Shown here: positions 9,082-18,039 of the stretch, piece after piece | How the letters are laid out: every line of letters begins with the position of its first letter | Numbering within the stretch: position 1 is the stretch's first letter | Assembly (NCBI RefSeq): GCF_947072475.1 | Contig: NZ_CAMTIA010000019.1 | Coordinates: 1 to 55,519 of the forward strand | Source of the DNA: an uncultured Deefgea sp. | GTDB taxonomy: Bacteria; Pseudomonadota; Gammaproteobacteria; Burkholderiales; Chitinibacteraceae | Length of the DNA stretch: 55,519 nucleotides | Reading direction: 5' to 3' | Program-made: the position numbers and the translations under genes | Notes under the pieces: generated by a model | Databases searched by the model: none | Told to the model about the DNA's origin: nothing | What the model saw: the letters and a program-made list of their open reading frames with translations, nothing else

Positions 9082-9239
9082 GATTGCATCGCCCAAAAAG
9101 TAAACGCCCACAACGCAGCCAATAGCGGCGCGATACACAATAATCGCTGCCAACCGGCCATGGCAAAAAAGCCAAATAGATTAAATCGAGACAACAAACG
9201 CTTCAAAACACCACTCCACGCAGGCCAAAGTCGCTGCAA
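9078..9239 (-). CDS. Possible small membrane protein coupled to znuC
   Basis: A 53-codon frame from TTG at 9239 to a TGA that overlaps the znuC GTG by four bases. It begins with a basic, Trp-containing stretch (LQRLWPAWSGVLKRLLSRF), followed by hydrophobic segments around FGFFAMAG and LCIAPLLAALWAFTFWAM. The basic-then-hydrophobic pattern and the exact stop-start overlap argue for real translation. Against this, I see no clear ribosome site and the start is TTG; an internal ATG would give only 27 residues. I do not recognise it. A leader peptide is an alternative. Confidence 0.35.
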   Translation of the reverse strand: MQRLWPAWSGVLKRLLSRFNLFGFFAMAGWQRLLCIAPLLAALWAFTFWAMQS

Positions 9240-9250
9240 TTAGCGGCAAG

Positions 9251-9278
9251 GATATACAAAAAACCACCCTTGGTGCAA
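9251..9278 (-). promoter_or_regulatory. Candidate promoter of the znu operon
   Basis: On the minus strand TTGCAC (9278-9273) and TATATC (9256-9251) are 16 bases apart, directly upstream of the small frame and znuC. A Zur operator matching the usual GTTATnnnATAAC-like palindrome is not visible here. Confidence 0.4.
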
Positions 9279-9360
9279 GTCAGTTGCATTTGGAAGACAA
9301 AAAAAACGGCAAATCGTCGCAAGAATCACCTCAATCCGAACTCACCCCAAGTTGGGCGAC

Positions 9361-9390
9361 GTGAGCGCTTGCCGCGCTTGCCGCGCTCAC
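9361..9390. repeat. Inverted repeat GTGAGCGC/GCGCTCAC
   Basis: Perfect 8-bp arms at 9361-9368 and 9383-9390, around two GCGCTTGCC-like direct repeats. No T run follows on either side, so it is not a standard terminator. Confidence 0.6.
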
Positions 9391-9396
9391 GCGCCT

Positions 9397-9461
9397 CGTT
9401 CTAGTTCTGGTTCTGGTTCTGGTTCTAGTTCTGGTTCTGGTTCTAGCAGCTCTAGTTCTAG
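9397..9461. repeat. Hexanucleotide tandem array (GGTTCT/AGTTCT)
   Basis: About ten six-base units of the form RGTTCT, interrupted once by AGCAGCTCT. In one plus-strand frame it would encode Ser/Gly repeats, but the frame has no start signal or conserved flanks. Such arrays change length by slippage. Confidence 0.85.
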
Positions 9462-9753
9462 AACAGGTCGTACGCCAAGCTGCGCTGCTTCACGCTAGCA
9501 TGTTCGATGTTCGGTCTGCGGTCTGCGTTGCGCCCAACCCAACCCAACATCATGCCCAAGGGCGACGCATTGCTGCGCTTTGTTCAACAAGCCATTTGAT
9601 ACGCCGAAATATCACTTTCCGTCGTATGCACCGCAATACCTGTCATCGCGGCGCGCTCGGTCAACGCATCAGGATGAACTTGGCGCATGGCGATTTTTTA
9701 TATTGGGTATTGGCAGCGACCACAGACTGAACAAAGCCTGCAGCCCAATACCA

Positions 9754-11925
9754 TCAAACGACTTTCAATTTAGCGTAGGCGACCGCCAACCATTTACTGC
9801 CATGCTGCGCAAAGTTCACCTGCACATTCCCTGTCGCCCCGCCTTCATGGTCGGTGACCACGCCAAGGCCAAATTTAGGGTGCTCCACCTTGCAACCAAT
9901 CGCCAAGCCATGCTCGGGCGTAGATTTTTTAGGCCCCGCCACCGGTTTTGCTGTCGCCGCAGCATTAAAACTACTCGGTGCGGCCGAACTATAACTACTG
10001 GGCGCATAACCGCGATTTAAATACTTTAATAGCACTTGTGGGATTTCATCCAAAAAGCGACTCGCCACACCATAGCGAGTTTGCCCATGCAGCATGCGGC
10101 TTTGCGCCAACGTTAGATACAAACGCTGGCGAGCGCGCGTAATCGCCACATACATTAAGCGTCGCTCTTCTTCGACACTGGCTTGATCTTTACTGCTGTT
10201 TTCATGTGGAAACAAGCCTTCTTCAAGGCCAGACAAAAACACCGCGTTAAACTCCAAGCCTTTGGCCGCATGCACCGTCATCAATTGCAAGGCTTCTTCA
10301 TGCTCACCCGCTTGATGGTCACCCGCCTCTAAACTGGCGTGCGATAAAAAGGCGATCAGATTGTTTTCATCTTCACTAATAAACGTCGCTGCCGCATTCA
10401 CCAGCTCTGCCAAGTTGGCAACCCGCTCTTCGCCATCTTTGTCTTTTTGGTAATGCGCCAGCAGGCCAGAAAGCTCTAGCATCACCTGCACCACGTCAGT
10501 CATCGCCAAACCGGCAATTTGATTGCGCATGGCATCAATGATGCCAACAAACTTGCCCAAGGCTGCCGCACCACGCCCTGCTGCGCCCATACACGCGGCT
10601 TGCCACAGTGAGCAACCTTCTAAGCGGGCTTTTTCAACCATCGCCTCTACGCTACGCGCGCCAATTCCGCGAGTTGGGAAGTTAATCACCCGCAGCAAGG
10701 CGTTGTCATCGCTGGGATTGGCCATTAAGCGCAAATACGCCAAAGCGTGTTTGATTTCTTGGCGCTCAAAAAAGCGTAAACCGCCATACACCCGATAAGC
10801 CACGCCCGCAGAAAACAGCGCATGCTCAATAATTCGCGATTGCGCATTACTGCGATACAAAATCGCAATTTCACTCGCCGCCATGCCGTCGCGAATTAAA
10901 GCTTGCGCTTCTTCAACAATAAATTGCGCTTCTTCAAAATCAGAGCTGGCCTCAAAAACCCGAATCAATTCACCAGCACTGGCCTGAGTCCATAATTCTT
11001 TTCCCAAGCGCTGGGTATTATGGCTAATCACTGCATTGGCAGCGTCAAGGATATTGCCGTGACTGCGATAGTTTTGCTCTAAACGAATCACATGCTTCAC
11101 TAAAAAATCTGATTGAAAATCAATCATATTGCCCACATTCGCACCGCGAAATGCGTAAATCGATTGATCATCATCGCCAACCGCAAAAATAGCCGAATTT
11201 TGCCCGGCTAATAATTTAAGCCAAGCATATTGCAATCGATTAGTGTCTTGAAATTCATCAACTAAAATATGCGAAAAACGCTGTTGGTAATGCGCTCGAA
11301 TTTCAGGCTTATACGACAATAATTCATAACACCGAAGGAGTAGCTCGGAAAAGTCAGCTACGCCTTCTCGATTGCATTGTTTTTCATATTCTTCATACGC
11401 CAATTTCAATTGGCGAGAGTAATCATCCCACGCCTCAACATCAGCAGCGCGACGGCCATTTTCTTTATGGCCATTAATATACTGCTGTACGGTACGCGGA
11501 GGATATTGATCGTCATCTAAAGTCAGTAATTTTAATACCCGCTTAATCGCACTCAATTGCTCTGATTGATCCAAAATCGCAAACGCTTCGGGCAGGCCTG
11601 CATCGCGATGATGCAAACGTAACATTCGATTACATAAACCATGAAATGTCCCCACCCATAATCCGCGCGGATTGAGTGGCAACATGGCGGTAATTCGCGA
11701 CAACATTTCTTTGGCTGATTTATTGGTAAAGGTCACCGCTAATAAACCCGAAGGGCTTATTTGTCCGGTGGATAATAGCCATGCAATTCTTGTGGTTAAT
11801 ACACTGGTTTTGCCACTGCCAGCCCCAGCTAAAATTAAAGCGTGTTCGGCGGGCAATTCAACCGCAGCCGCTTGCTGGGGATTTAATTTAGCAGTTAAAG
11901 CATGGGACATAGCTTGGCTCGACAT
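9754..11925 (-). CDS. uvrD: DNA helicase II (UvrD)
   Basis: A 723-residue superfamily 1A helicase that unwinds DNA 3' to 5' in nucleotide-excision and mismatch repair. Walker A GAGSGKT is at residues 34-40, motif Ia TFTNKSAKEM near 66-75, motif II DEFQD at 223-227 and motif III GDDDQSIYAFRGA at 250-262. Motifs V and VI (TVHAAKGLEF, YVAITRARQRL) are intact. The C-terminal VEHPKFGLGVV tudor-like element separates UvrD from Rep. The start could instead be the ATG five codons later; neither has a strong ribosome site. Confidence 0.95.
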   Translation of the reverse strand: MSSQAMSHALTAKLNPQQAAAVELPAEHALILAGAGSGKTSVLTTRIAWLLSTGQISPSGLLAVTFTNKSAKEMLSRITAMLPLNPRGLWVGTFHGLCNRMLRLHHRDAGLPEAFAILDQSEQLSAIKRVLKLLTLDDDQYPPRTVQQYINGHKENGRRAADVEAWDDYSRQLKLAYEEYEKQCNREGVADFSELLLRCYELLSYKPEIRAHYQQRFSHILVDEFQDTNRLQYAWLKLLAGQNSAIFAVGDDDQSIYAFRGANVGNMIDFQSDFLVKHVIRLEQNYRSHGNILDAANAVISHNTQRLGKELWTQASAGELIRVFEASSDFEEAQFIVEEAQALIRDGMAASEIAILYRSNAQSRIIEHALFSAGVAYRVYGGLRFFERQEIKHALAYLRLMANPSDDNALLRVINFPTRGIGARSVEAMVEKARLEGCSLWQAACMGAAGRGAAALGKFVGIIDAMRNQIAGLAMTDVVQVMLELSGLLAHYQKDKDGEERVANLAELVNAAATFISEDENNLIAFLSHASLEAGDHQAGEHEEALQLMTVHAAKGLEFNAVFLSGLEEGLFPHENSSKDQASVEEERRLMYVAITRARQRLYLTLAQSRMLHGQTRYGVASRFLDEIPQVLLKYLNRGYAPSSYSSAAPSSFNAAATAKPVAGPKKSTPEHGLAIGCKVEHPKFGLGVVTDHEGGATGNVQVNFAQHGSKWLAVAYAKLKVV

Positions 11926-11949
11926 TAATCAATGGTAAATAATTACAAA

Positions 11950-11984
11950 TTTAGAAATACAAACAGGGCGACTAAGCGCCCTGT
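11950..11984 (-). terminator. Terminator after the H-NS gene
   Basis: ACAGGGCG (11963-11970) and CGCCCTGT (11977-11984) form a perfect 8-bp stem. On the minus strand it is followed by a T-rich TTTGTATTTC. It separates the H-NS-like gene from uvrD. Confidence 0.75.
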
Positions 11985-12012
11985 TCTATTTACATTATTT
12001 AAAAATCAATAC

Positions 12013-12330
12013 TTAGATTTTTAATGTATCCAATGTTGCGCCATTAGCGATTGCATCGTGAACCCATTGTGGTTTACGACCACGGCCAGACCAAGTTTGG
12101 CTGGCATCTGCTGGATTGATATAAGCAGCCGCTGCAGGTGCTTTCTTCGCGCCTTTTTTGCCAGATACTTCACCCAATAATTCAGCAATAGTAAAACCGC
12201 TAGCCGCAGCTGCGCTTTGCAATTGGCTCAAAATACGGCTTTTTTCTTGTTCTTTACGACGAACTAATTCACCATCTAGTTGTGCACGCAACTCAACTAA
12301 TTCTTGGTAACCTAAAGTTGATAAATCCAT
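12013..12330 (-). CDS. H-NS-family nucleoid protein
   Basis: A 105-residue H-NS histone-family protein. The N-terminal half (about residues 1-50) is the coiled-coil oligomerisation region. An Ala/Lys-rich linker (KKGAKKAPAAAA) follows, then the DNA-binding core with TWSGRGRKPQWV, the AT-hook-like loop that inserts into the minor groove of AT-rich DNA. GAGGAG upstream gives a strong start. Such proteins silence AT-rich, often acquired genes and compact DNA. The spacer to the TolC-type gene is short but both have their own context. Paralogues are common in this order. Confidence 0.93.
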   Translation of the reverse strand: MDLSTLGYQELVELRAQLDGELVRRKEQEKSRILSQLQSAAAASGFTIAELLGEVSGKKGAKKAPAAAAYINPADASQTWSGRGRKPQWVHDAIANGATLDTLKI

Positions 12331-12423
12331 TTGTTACTCCTCGTATAATGCTATGTTTGATCAATACCAAATGATTATGCGGCCTCAATTCTAATAATTC
12401 AAGGCGAATATTGCATTCAATAT

Positions 12424-13752
12424 TTATTGGACCAACCATTGATTTACTGCATACAGTTGTTTTTCATCTAAATCACCAACAACGGCAGCCAGTTGCAATC
12501 GGGTGTAAAGATAGGTGTAACGGGCAACGGTTAATGCATAACGCGTATTATAAAGTTTTTGTTCTGCATTCAATACATCCACTGTTGTTCTTACGCCAAC
12601 ATCACGGCCTAATTTACTCGAAGCTAATAAACTCTGACTCGACTTTAATACCTGTTCTAAAGCATTAATTTGCGCTGCACCGGCATTAACCCCTAAAAAG
12701 GCTTGCGTGGTGGATTGCTCAGTACTGCGGCGAGTGGCTTCTAATGTTTGTTTTTGTTCTGATTCTTTGGCGGCGGCTTCGCGTAATTCAGATGAACGAC
12801 GACCACCGGTATACAGTGGAATAGACAGCTGTAACGTAATTGCGCCTTTGTTGGTTTGATCTAAACCGCCAGATCGAGAGATACCACTTGCTTCCCAATT
12901 CTGACCATAATTCGCCACTAAATTAACTTGCGGGCTGCTTTCAAATCGATATTTATCGACTTCACGCTTGGCAATATCTAATTGCAATAATTGGCTACCA
13001 ATATTTAAACTGGTATCACTCGATTTTTTCAACCAGACCGAAATATCATTGGGCGCAGCTAAAGTAGGGGCGATATTTTCGCGTAAACGCGCAATTGATT
13101 GGGCATTTAGACCCGTCAGCAAAGTAAATGCATTTTGTTTTACGACTAAGTCATTTTTTGCCACCACTTCTTCGGCCAAGATACTGTCATAACTCGCTTG
13201 TGCTTCATCGGTGTCGGCAATGGTGGCCACGCCGACTTCAAAAGCTTTTTTAGCAAAGGCCAATTGCTCGCCAATGGCTTTTTTTTCTGCCATCGCTAAA
13301 GCGACTTTTTCATCGGCTGCCAAAACCTCAAAATACGTTTTAGCCACGCGTAATATCAAATCTTGCTCAGCCGCTTTAAATGCCACATCGGCCAATTGAG
13401 CTTGGGTTTTTAATTGATCGGCTAAAGCAAATGCGTCAACGCGATAAATCGGCTGAGTGGCCGTTACGCCATAGTTATATCCATGGCCACTTTGATTGCT
13501 CGAAACGCTAGCGTTGGCATTGCCGGGTAAATATTCATTGTCCGAATGCGCTACATTGGCGCCGAGTGTCACTGTTGGCAACAATAAAGATTGGCCCTGC
13601 TGCTTTTTTTCACTGCCCGCAATCTGCGCATACCGTGCGGCAGAAAAACTCGGGTCATATTGCTGAGCCGCCCGCCAAGCTGCCAATAAATCAGCGGCAA
13701 AACTAGGCGCACTGAATAAGGCGAGGCTCAATATCAATACGTTTTTTTTCAT
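12424..13752 (-). CDS. TolC-type outer membrane efflux channel
   Basis: A trimeric outer-membrane/periplasmic tunnel for efflux. The signal peptide begins at the ATG at 13752 (MKKNVLILSLALFSAPSFA), cleaved before ADLLAAW; a longer frame to 13854 lacks support. The mature protein, about 423 residues, has the two structural repeats of the family, including the mid-protein LSIPLYTGGRRSSELREA segment and the late DVGVRTTVDVLNAEQ. The latter is a hallmark of the TolC rather than OprM branch. It follows the RND pump with a 130-base gap containing an inverted repeat, and probably completes the tripartite system. Confidence 0.92.
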   Translation of the reverse strand: MKKNVLILSLALFSAPSFAADLLAAWRAAQQYDPSFSAARYAQIAGSEKKQQGQSLLLPTVTLGANVAHSDNEYLPGNANASVSSNQSGHGYNYGVTATQPIYRVDAFALADQLKTQAQLADVAFKAAEQDLILRVAKTYFEVLAADEKVALAMAEKKAIGEQLAFAKKAFEVGVATIADTDEAQASYDSILAEEVVAKNDLVVKQNAFTLLTGLNAQSIARLRENIAPTLAAPNDISVWLKKSSDTSLNIGSQLLQLDIAKREVDKYRFESSPQVNLVANYGQNWEASGISRSGGLDQTNKGAITLQLSIPLYTGGRRSSELREAAAKESEQKQTLEATRRSTEQSTTQAFLGVNAGAAQINALEQVLKSSQSLLASSKLGRDVGVRTTVDVLNAEQKLYNTRYALTVARYTYLYTRLQLAAVVGDLDEKQLYAVNQWLVQ

Positions 13753-13780
13753 TTTTAATCCAATTATCAATTCGTAAACA

Positions 13781-13793
13781 GGGTCTGTTAACG
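13781..13793. repeat. GGTCTRTTRACG motif, copy 1
   Basis: GGGTCTGTTAACG lies in the pump-to-channel spacer. Related copies at 31220 and 53891 also sit in intergenic DNA and continue into GC-rich sequence. Confidence 0.4.
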
Positions 13794-13850
13794 CCAGAGT
13801 TTGCGCCGCGCTAGATACAATCGCACAGCGCAACCCACTAGTACCGCCAT

Positions 13851-13888
13851 GCATAACGTCTTAAGTGCTACTTTGGATGACGTTATGC
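13851..13888 (-). repeat. Inverted repeat overlapping the RND stop codon
   Basis: GCATAACGTC (13851-13860) and GACGTTATGC (13879-13888) are perfect 10-bp arms around 18 bases. The right arm includes the stop codon of the pump gene. There is no T run, so it may lower read-through or protect the upstream mRNA, making less TolC-type channel than pump. Confidence 0.6.
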
Positions 13889-16800
13889 CGCTTGAGCGGG
13901 CTTTAATTTAAACCACGCGGCATACAGCGCAGGTAAAAACAGCAGCGTTAAAATCGTAGCGACAAACAATCCGCCCATAATCGCAATCGCCATCGGCCCC
14001 CAAAAGGTATCGCGCGTCAGTGGAATCATCGCCAAAATCGCCGCCAGCGCAGTGAGCATAATCGGTCTAAAACGGCGCACGGCCGAATCAATCACCGCAT
14101 CCCATGGCGCACTGCCATGATGAATATCTTGCTCAATCTGGTCCATTAAAATCACCGAATTACGCATAATCATGCCCGACAGCGCAATCACCCCCAAGGT
14201 GGCGACAAAGCCAAATGGCGCTTGGAATAATAACAACGCAATCGTTACCCCAATCATCCCCAATGGCGCGGTCAGCAACACCATAATCATTCTTTGAATG
14301 CTTTGCAGTTGAATCATTAATAAAGTCATTACCACAATCAGCATCAAAGGCATCACCGCCGCGATGGATTCTTGCGATATTTTCGACGCTTCCACCGTGC
14401 CACCGGCTTCGATATGGTAGCCCACCGGTAGTTTGGCTTGAATCTCTTGCATTTTCGGCCACAAAGCATTGGACACATCCGGCGCTTGCGCTTTGCCAAT
14501 CACATCGGCCCGCACCGTTAACGCCGGTACGCGGTTGCGATGCCAGATAATGCTCTCTTCGCTTTCTAACTTGATTTTTGCCAGTTGCGACAAGGGCACG
14601 CTAACCCCTGATGGCAGAGGAATCGGCAAGTTGGCTAAGTAATCGAGCCGTGTGCGCTCATCGGGCGCTAAACGACTAATCACTTCAATCTGCAAATTAT
14701 CTTCACGCAGCGCCGTTGCGGTCACACCCGAGACGGCCATTTGCAATGATTGCGCCAATTGCTGCGACGTTAAACCGGCAGCACGCAATTTATCTTGATC
14801 CACGTCCAAACGCAGCACTTTAACTTGCTCACCCCAATCGGTGTGCACTTGGCGCAGGTTTGGATTCTGCCGCATGAGATTAGCAACGTCATTGGCAATT
14901 TTTTTCAGCTCGCGCTGATCAGCACCAATCACCCGAAATTGCACCGGATAACCCACTGGCGGGCCATTCTCTAGCCGAGTTACTCGACCACGCACATTCG
15001 GAAAGTCGTTATCAAATAACTGCTTCACGCGCTTATAGACATTCTCGCGAACGTGCTCGTCTTTGGTCATTACCGTCAACTGGCCAAAATTTAAGTTTGG
15101 CATTTGTTCATCAAGCGGCATGTAATAACGCGGCGAGCCGACGCCCACATAGCTAGTCACGCTAGCGACATCGGGGTCCTTCATCAAAATCGCTTCGATT
15201 TTTTTGACTTCTTGCTCAGTGGCGTTAAATGACGCGGTATACGGCAGCCATAAATCCACCATCAACTCTGGCCGGCTGGACGCTGGGAAAAACTGCTTGG
15301 GTACGGCAATGGCAAATAAAATCACCGACATCACAAACGCACCCAAGGTCAGCGCAATCGTGGTCTTACGCCAAGTAATGCACCACGTCACCCAGCGGCG
15401 AAACGCGGTGTAAAACTTGCCACTATGCGCGTCATGCGGATGCTCTTTAAGATTTTCTGGCAGCAAGTGATAGCCCATATACGGCGTAAACAGCACCGCA
15501 ACAATCCACGACATAATCAATGCAATACCGACAACAGCAAAAATCGAGAAGGTATATTCACCCGCATTCGATTTAGCCAGGCCGACCGGTAAAAACCCCG
15601 CTGCGGTAATTAAAGTACCGGTCAGCATTGGAAACGCCGTCGAGCTATAGGCAAAAGTGGCTGCACTAAAGCGATCCCAGCCTTGTTCTAATTTCAACGC
15701 CATCATTTCAACCGCAATAATCGCGTCGTCGACCAATAGCCCGAGGGCAATCACCAGCGCCCCCAATGAGATGCGCTGTAATTCCAAATTAAAGATTTTC
15801 ATGCACAAAAACGTCAGTGCCAGCACCAGCGGAATCGACAAGGCCACTACAATCCCCATCCGAAATCCCAGCGCCAAAAAGCTCACCGCCAGCACAATCA
15901 CCACCGCTTCAAGCAAGGATTTCATAAAGATATGCACGGCCGACTTCACGACTGCGGGCTGATCCGAAACCGCTTGAATTTCGATGCCGACCGGTAAATT
16001 TTGCTTAGCTTGCTGCAGCACAGCGTCAATTTGCTCGCCCATTTTGAGCACATTGCCGCCTTTACGCATTGAAATACCTAAGCCAATCGCCGGCTGACCT
16101 TGGTAATACATCCGCGTTTCCGCTGGATTGAGCGAGGCGCGATACACCTCGGCCACATCGCTGACGCGAAAGGTTTTGCCATTGACGGTGATCGGCGTGG
16201 CTTTAATCGCGGCGATGGCGTCAAACTCACCACTAACGCGTAAAAACACCCTCTCGTCATTGCCTTCAACCACACCTGCCGGCGTCACCGTATTGGTCGC
16301 AGCCAGCACTTGATTAATTTGCAGTGGGGTAATGCCCAGCGTTGCTAACTTGGCGCTGCGATATTCAACGTAGATTTTTTCGTCTTGCGGCGCAATCAAG
16401 GTAGCTTTATTAATGTCTGGAATCCGCAGCAACTCGGTTCTGACGTTCTCGACGTATTTTTTTAACTCCGCGTCGCTAAACCCATCGCGCGTAAACGCAT
16501 ACAAACTACCGTAGGTTTCACCAAATTCATCATTAAAAAATGGCCCTACCACGCCAGGCGGCATTTTGCCCTTGGCGTCGTTAATGCGCTTACGGACTTG
16601 ATACCACACGTCGTTGACTTCTTTGCCACGAATGCTCTCTTTGAGCATCACGGTAATCAGCGCCTCCCCCGAGCGAGAGTAGCTCTTGGTAAAGTCGACC
16701 TCAGGAATACCTTGCAGTGCTTCTTCGAGTTTATCAGTGACTTGCAGCTCAACCTCGGCGGCGGAAGCGCCCGGCCAAAAACTGCGCACCACCATCGCTT

Positions 16801-16948
16801 TAAAGGTGAATTCTGGGTCTTCTTTTTGCCCCAACTGGGTATACGCCAGAATGCCAGCGACAGAAAGGATCACCATCAGATACAGCACTAAAGACTGATG
16901 GGTGAGCGCCCAAGCGGATAAATTAAACGACTGCCGTTGTTCGTTCAT
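13883..16948 (-). CDS. RND-family multidrug efflux permease
   Basis: A 1021-residue inner-membrane proton-drug antiporter of the AcrB superfamily. TM1 (LVLYLMVILSVAGILAYTQ) is followed by a large periplasmic porter domain. TM4 has the proton-relay pair in LGLLVDDAIIAVEMM. A second periplasmic domain and C-terminal TMs with SGMIMRNSVILMDQIEQD complete the duplicated architecture. The start overlaps the adaptor stop by four bases (ATGA). Sequence features suggest the hydrophobe/amphiphile class rather than the heavy-metal class, since CzcA-type metal motifs are not seen. The substrate is unknown. Confidence 0.95.
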   Translation of the reverse strand: MNEQRQSFNLSAWALTHQSLVLYLMVILSVAGILAYTQLGQKEDPEFTFKAMVVRSFWPGASAAEVELQVTDKLEEALQGIPEVDFTKSYSRSGEALITVMLKESIRGKEVNDVWYQVRKRINDAKGKMPPGVVGPFFNDEFGETYGSLYAFTRDGFSDAELKKYVENVRTELLRIPDINKATLIAPQDEKIYVEYRSAKLATLGITPLQINQVLAATNTVTPAGVVEGNDERVFLRVSGEFDAIAAIKATPITVNGKTFRVSDVAEVYRASLNPAETRMYYQGQPAIGLGISMRKGGNVLKMGEQIDAVLQQAKQNLPVGIEIQAVSDQPAVVKSAVHIFMKSLLEAVVIVLAVSFLALGFRMGIVVALSIPLVLALTFLCMKIFNLELQRISLGALVIALGLLVDDAIIAVEMMALKLEQGWDRFSAATFAYSSTAFPMLTGTLITAAGFLPVGLAKSNAGEYTFSIFAVVGIALIMSWIVAVLFTPYMGYHLLPENLKEHPHDAHSGKFYTAFRRWVTWCITWRKTTIALTLGAFVMSVILFAIAVPKQFFPASSRPELMVDLWLPYTASFNATEQEVKKIEAILMKDPDVASVTSYVGVGSPRYYMPLDEQMPNLNFGQLTVMTKDEHVRENVYKRVKQLFDNDFPNVRGRVTRLENGPPVGYPVQFRVIGADQRELKKIANDVANLMRQNPNLRQVHTDWGEQVKVLRLDVDQDKLRAAGLTSQQLAQSLQMAVSGVTATALREDNLQIEVISRLAPDERTRLDYLANLPIPLPSGVSVPLSQLAKIKLESEESIIWHRNRVPALTVRADVIGKAQAPDVSNALWPKMQEIQAKLPVGYHIEAGGTVEASKISQESIAAVMPLMLIVVMTLLMIQLQSIQRMIMVLLTAPLGMIGVTIALLLFQAPFGFVATLGVIALSGMIMRNSVILMDQIEQDIHHGSAPWDAVIDSAVRRFRPIMLTALAAILAMIPLTRDTFWGPMAIAIMGGLFVATILTLLFLPALYAAWFKLKPAQAA

Positions 16949-18039
16949 GGCTGTGCTCCTTGCGCTGCTGACAAGATTTTGATTTTTTGCCCTTCACGCA
17001 ATAAATGCACGCCAGCCGTCACCACCACCGATTTAGCGGAAATCCCTTGAATTCTGACCTGCTGACCTTGATGGCCCAGCACAGTAATCGGCTGGCTATG
17101 CACGGTGTTTTTAGCATCCACCAACCACACTCGCATCATTTGCTCTTTACCAAAAACAGCCGACATCGGTACTGATATTTCATTGGGTATCTCTTTAGAA
17201 GCAAATACCTGACTAACCTGTATCGTCATACCCAGTGCTGCGGCATTTTTTTCTGGTAGCGCGACCTTCACGCGAAAGGTGCGGGTTTTACTATCGGCAG
17301 CAGGGGCGACTTCGCTCACCGTGCCGACTAATTCTCGATTGGCATCGGCCCACAGTTGCACCGCCACTTTTTGCCCCGGCTGCCACGCTTGAACGCGATT
17401 TTCTGGCACATCGATCACCGCTTCATACTGCCCAGCTTTGGCCAACATCAGCACCGATTGCCCCGCCGAAACCACCGCACCGGGTTCGACCAAGGTTTGT
17501 GTAATCACCCCATCACTATCAGCGATGAGCTGAGCGTAACTTGACTGATTATTCGCCAAATCCACTTGCGCCTTGGCTTGCTCGGTGAGTTTTTGCGCCG
17601 AAATCAGCGTCGTTTGCCGTTTATCAACCTCGGCTTGGCTCACAAAATTTTGCGCATGCAAGTCTTGCGAGCGCTGATAATCGAGCTTGGCTTGCGCTAA
17701 CTGCGCTTGCGCAGAAGCTAAAGCCGCGCGCGCGCCAGTGGCGTTCAGCGCCACATCGCCGGCATCCAATTGCGCTAACACCTGGCCTTTTTTCACCGTG
17801 TCGCCGACACTCACTGCGCGCGAAATCATTTTGCCGGGAATGCGAAACCCCATTGGCACTTCATGCTGCGCTTTCACCTCGCCGCTATACACCTCAGCCG
17901 CCGCAGGTAAGGCCCCGCCGACCACCATGGTGCGCACCGGACGAATTTCTTCGACTGGCTTTTGTTCGGATTTGCAACCGGCTAAAACCACCATCGCGAC
18001 CAGCAGAGGTACTGACCATTTATTGAGCATGAGAGACAT
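16945..18039 (-). CDS. RND efflux adaptor (membrane fusion) lipoprotein
   Basis: The periplasmic adaptor that joins the pump to the channel. The N terminus carries a lipobox (VVLAGC, Cys22), so it is likely lipid-anchored in the inner membrane. Then come the barrel-sandwich half motif (GRIPGK-like GFRIPGKMISRAVSVGDTV), a helical hairpin rich in Ala/Gln, the second half (DGVITQTLVEPGAVVSAGQ) and beta-barrel and membrane-proximal domains. The ATG at 18039 overlaps the regulator gene by 20 bases; an ATG at 18030 is an alternative. AcrA-like length of 364 residues. Confidence 0.94.
   Translation of the reverse strand: MSLMLNKWSVPLLVAMVVLAGCKSEQKPVEEIRPVRTMVVGGALPAAAEVYSGEVKAQHEVPMGFRIPGKMISRAVSVGDTVKKGQVLAQLDAGDVALNATGARAALASAQAQLAQAKLDYQRSQDLHAQNFVSQAEVDKRQTTLISAQKLTEQAKAQVDLANNQSSYAQLIADSDGVITQTLVEPGAVVSAGQSVLMLAKAGQYEAVIDVPENRVQAWQPGQKVAVQLWADANRELVGTVSEVAPAADSKTRTFRVKVALPEKNAAALGMTIQVSQVFASKEIPNEISVPMSAVFGKEQMMRVWLVDAKNTVHSQPITVLGHQGQQVRIQGISAKSVVVTAGVHLLREGQKIKILSAAQGAQP

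Larger units (their letters stand above)
9279..9753. other. Repeat-rich region between uvrD and the znu operon
   Basis: No convincing gene. It holds an 8-bp inverted repeat at 9361-9390, a hexanucleotide array at 9397-9461, and low-complexity DNA with repeated GGTCTGC and CCCAA units near 9508-9548. Open frames running through it (for example the plus-strand one entering uvrD from 9580) have no recognisable protein character. Both flanking genes are on the minus strand, so this is the 3' side of uvrD. Confidence 0.5.

Noticed and set aside
9082-9153. Longer ZnuC starting at the ATG at 9153
   Set aside because: The extra 24 residues are not part of the family, and the region reads as a better small frame in another phase that overlaps the GTG start.
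9240-9310. Zur operator in front of the znu operon
   Set aside because: No palindrome like GTTATnnnATAAC was found, so zinc control is plausible but not shown.
9394-9490. Ser/Gly-repeat protein encoded by the hexanucleotide array
   Set aside because: No start codon with a ribosome site, no conserved flanks, and the frame stops soon after. The array reads without stops in another frame on the other strand too.
9580-10020. 146-codon plus-strand frame
   Set aside because: More than half of it is antisense to the certain uvrD gene, and the rest is low-complexity intergenic DNA.
13753-13854. Longer N terminus of the TolC-type protein
   Set aside because: The added residues precede a perfect signal peptide starting at 13752, so they would block export.
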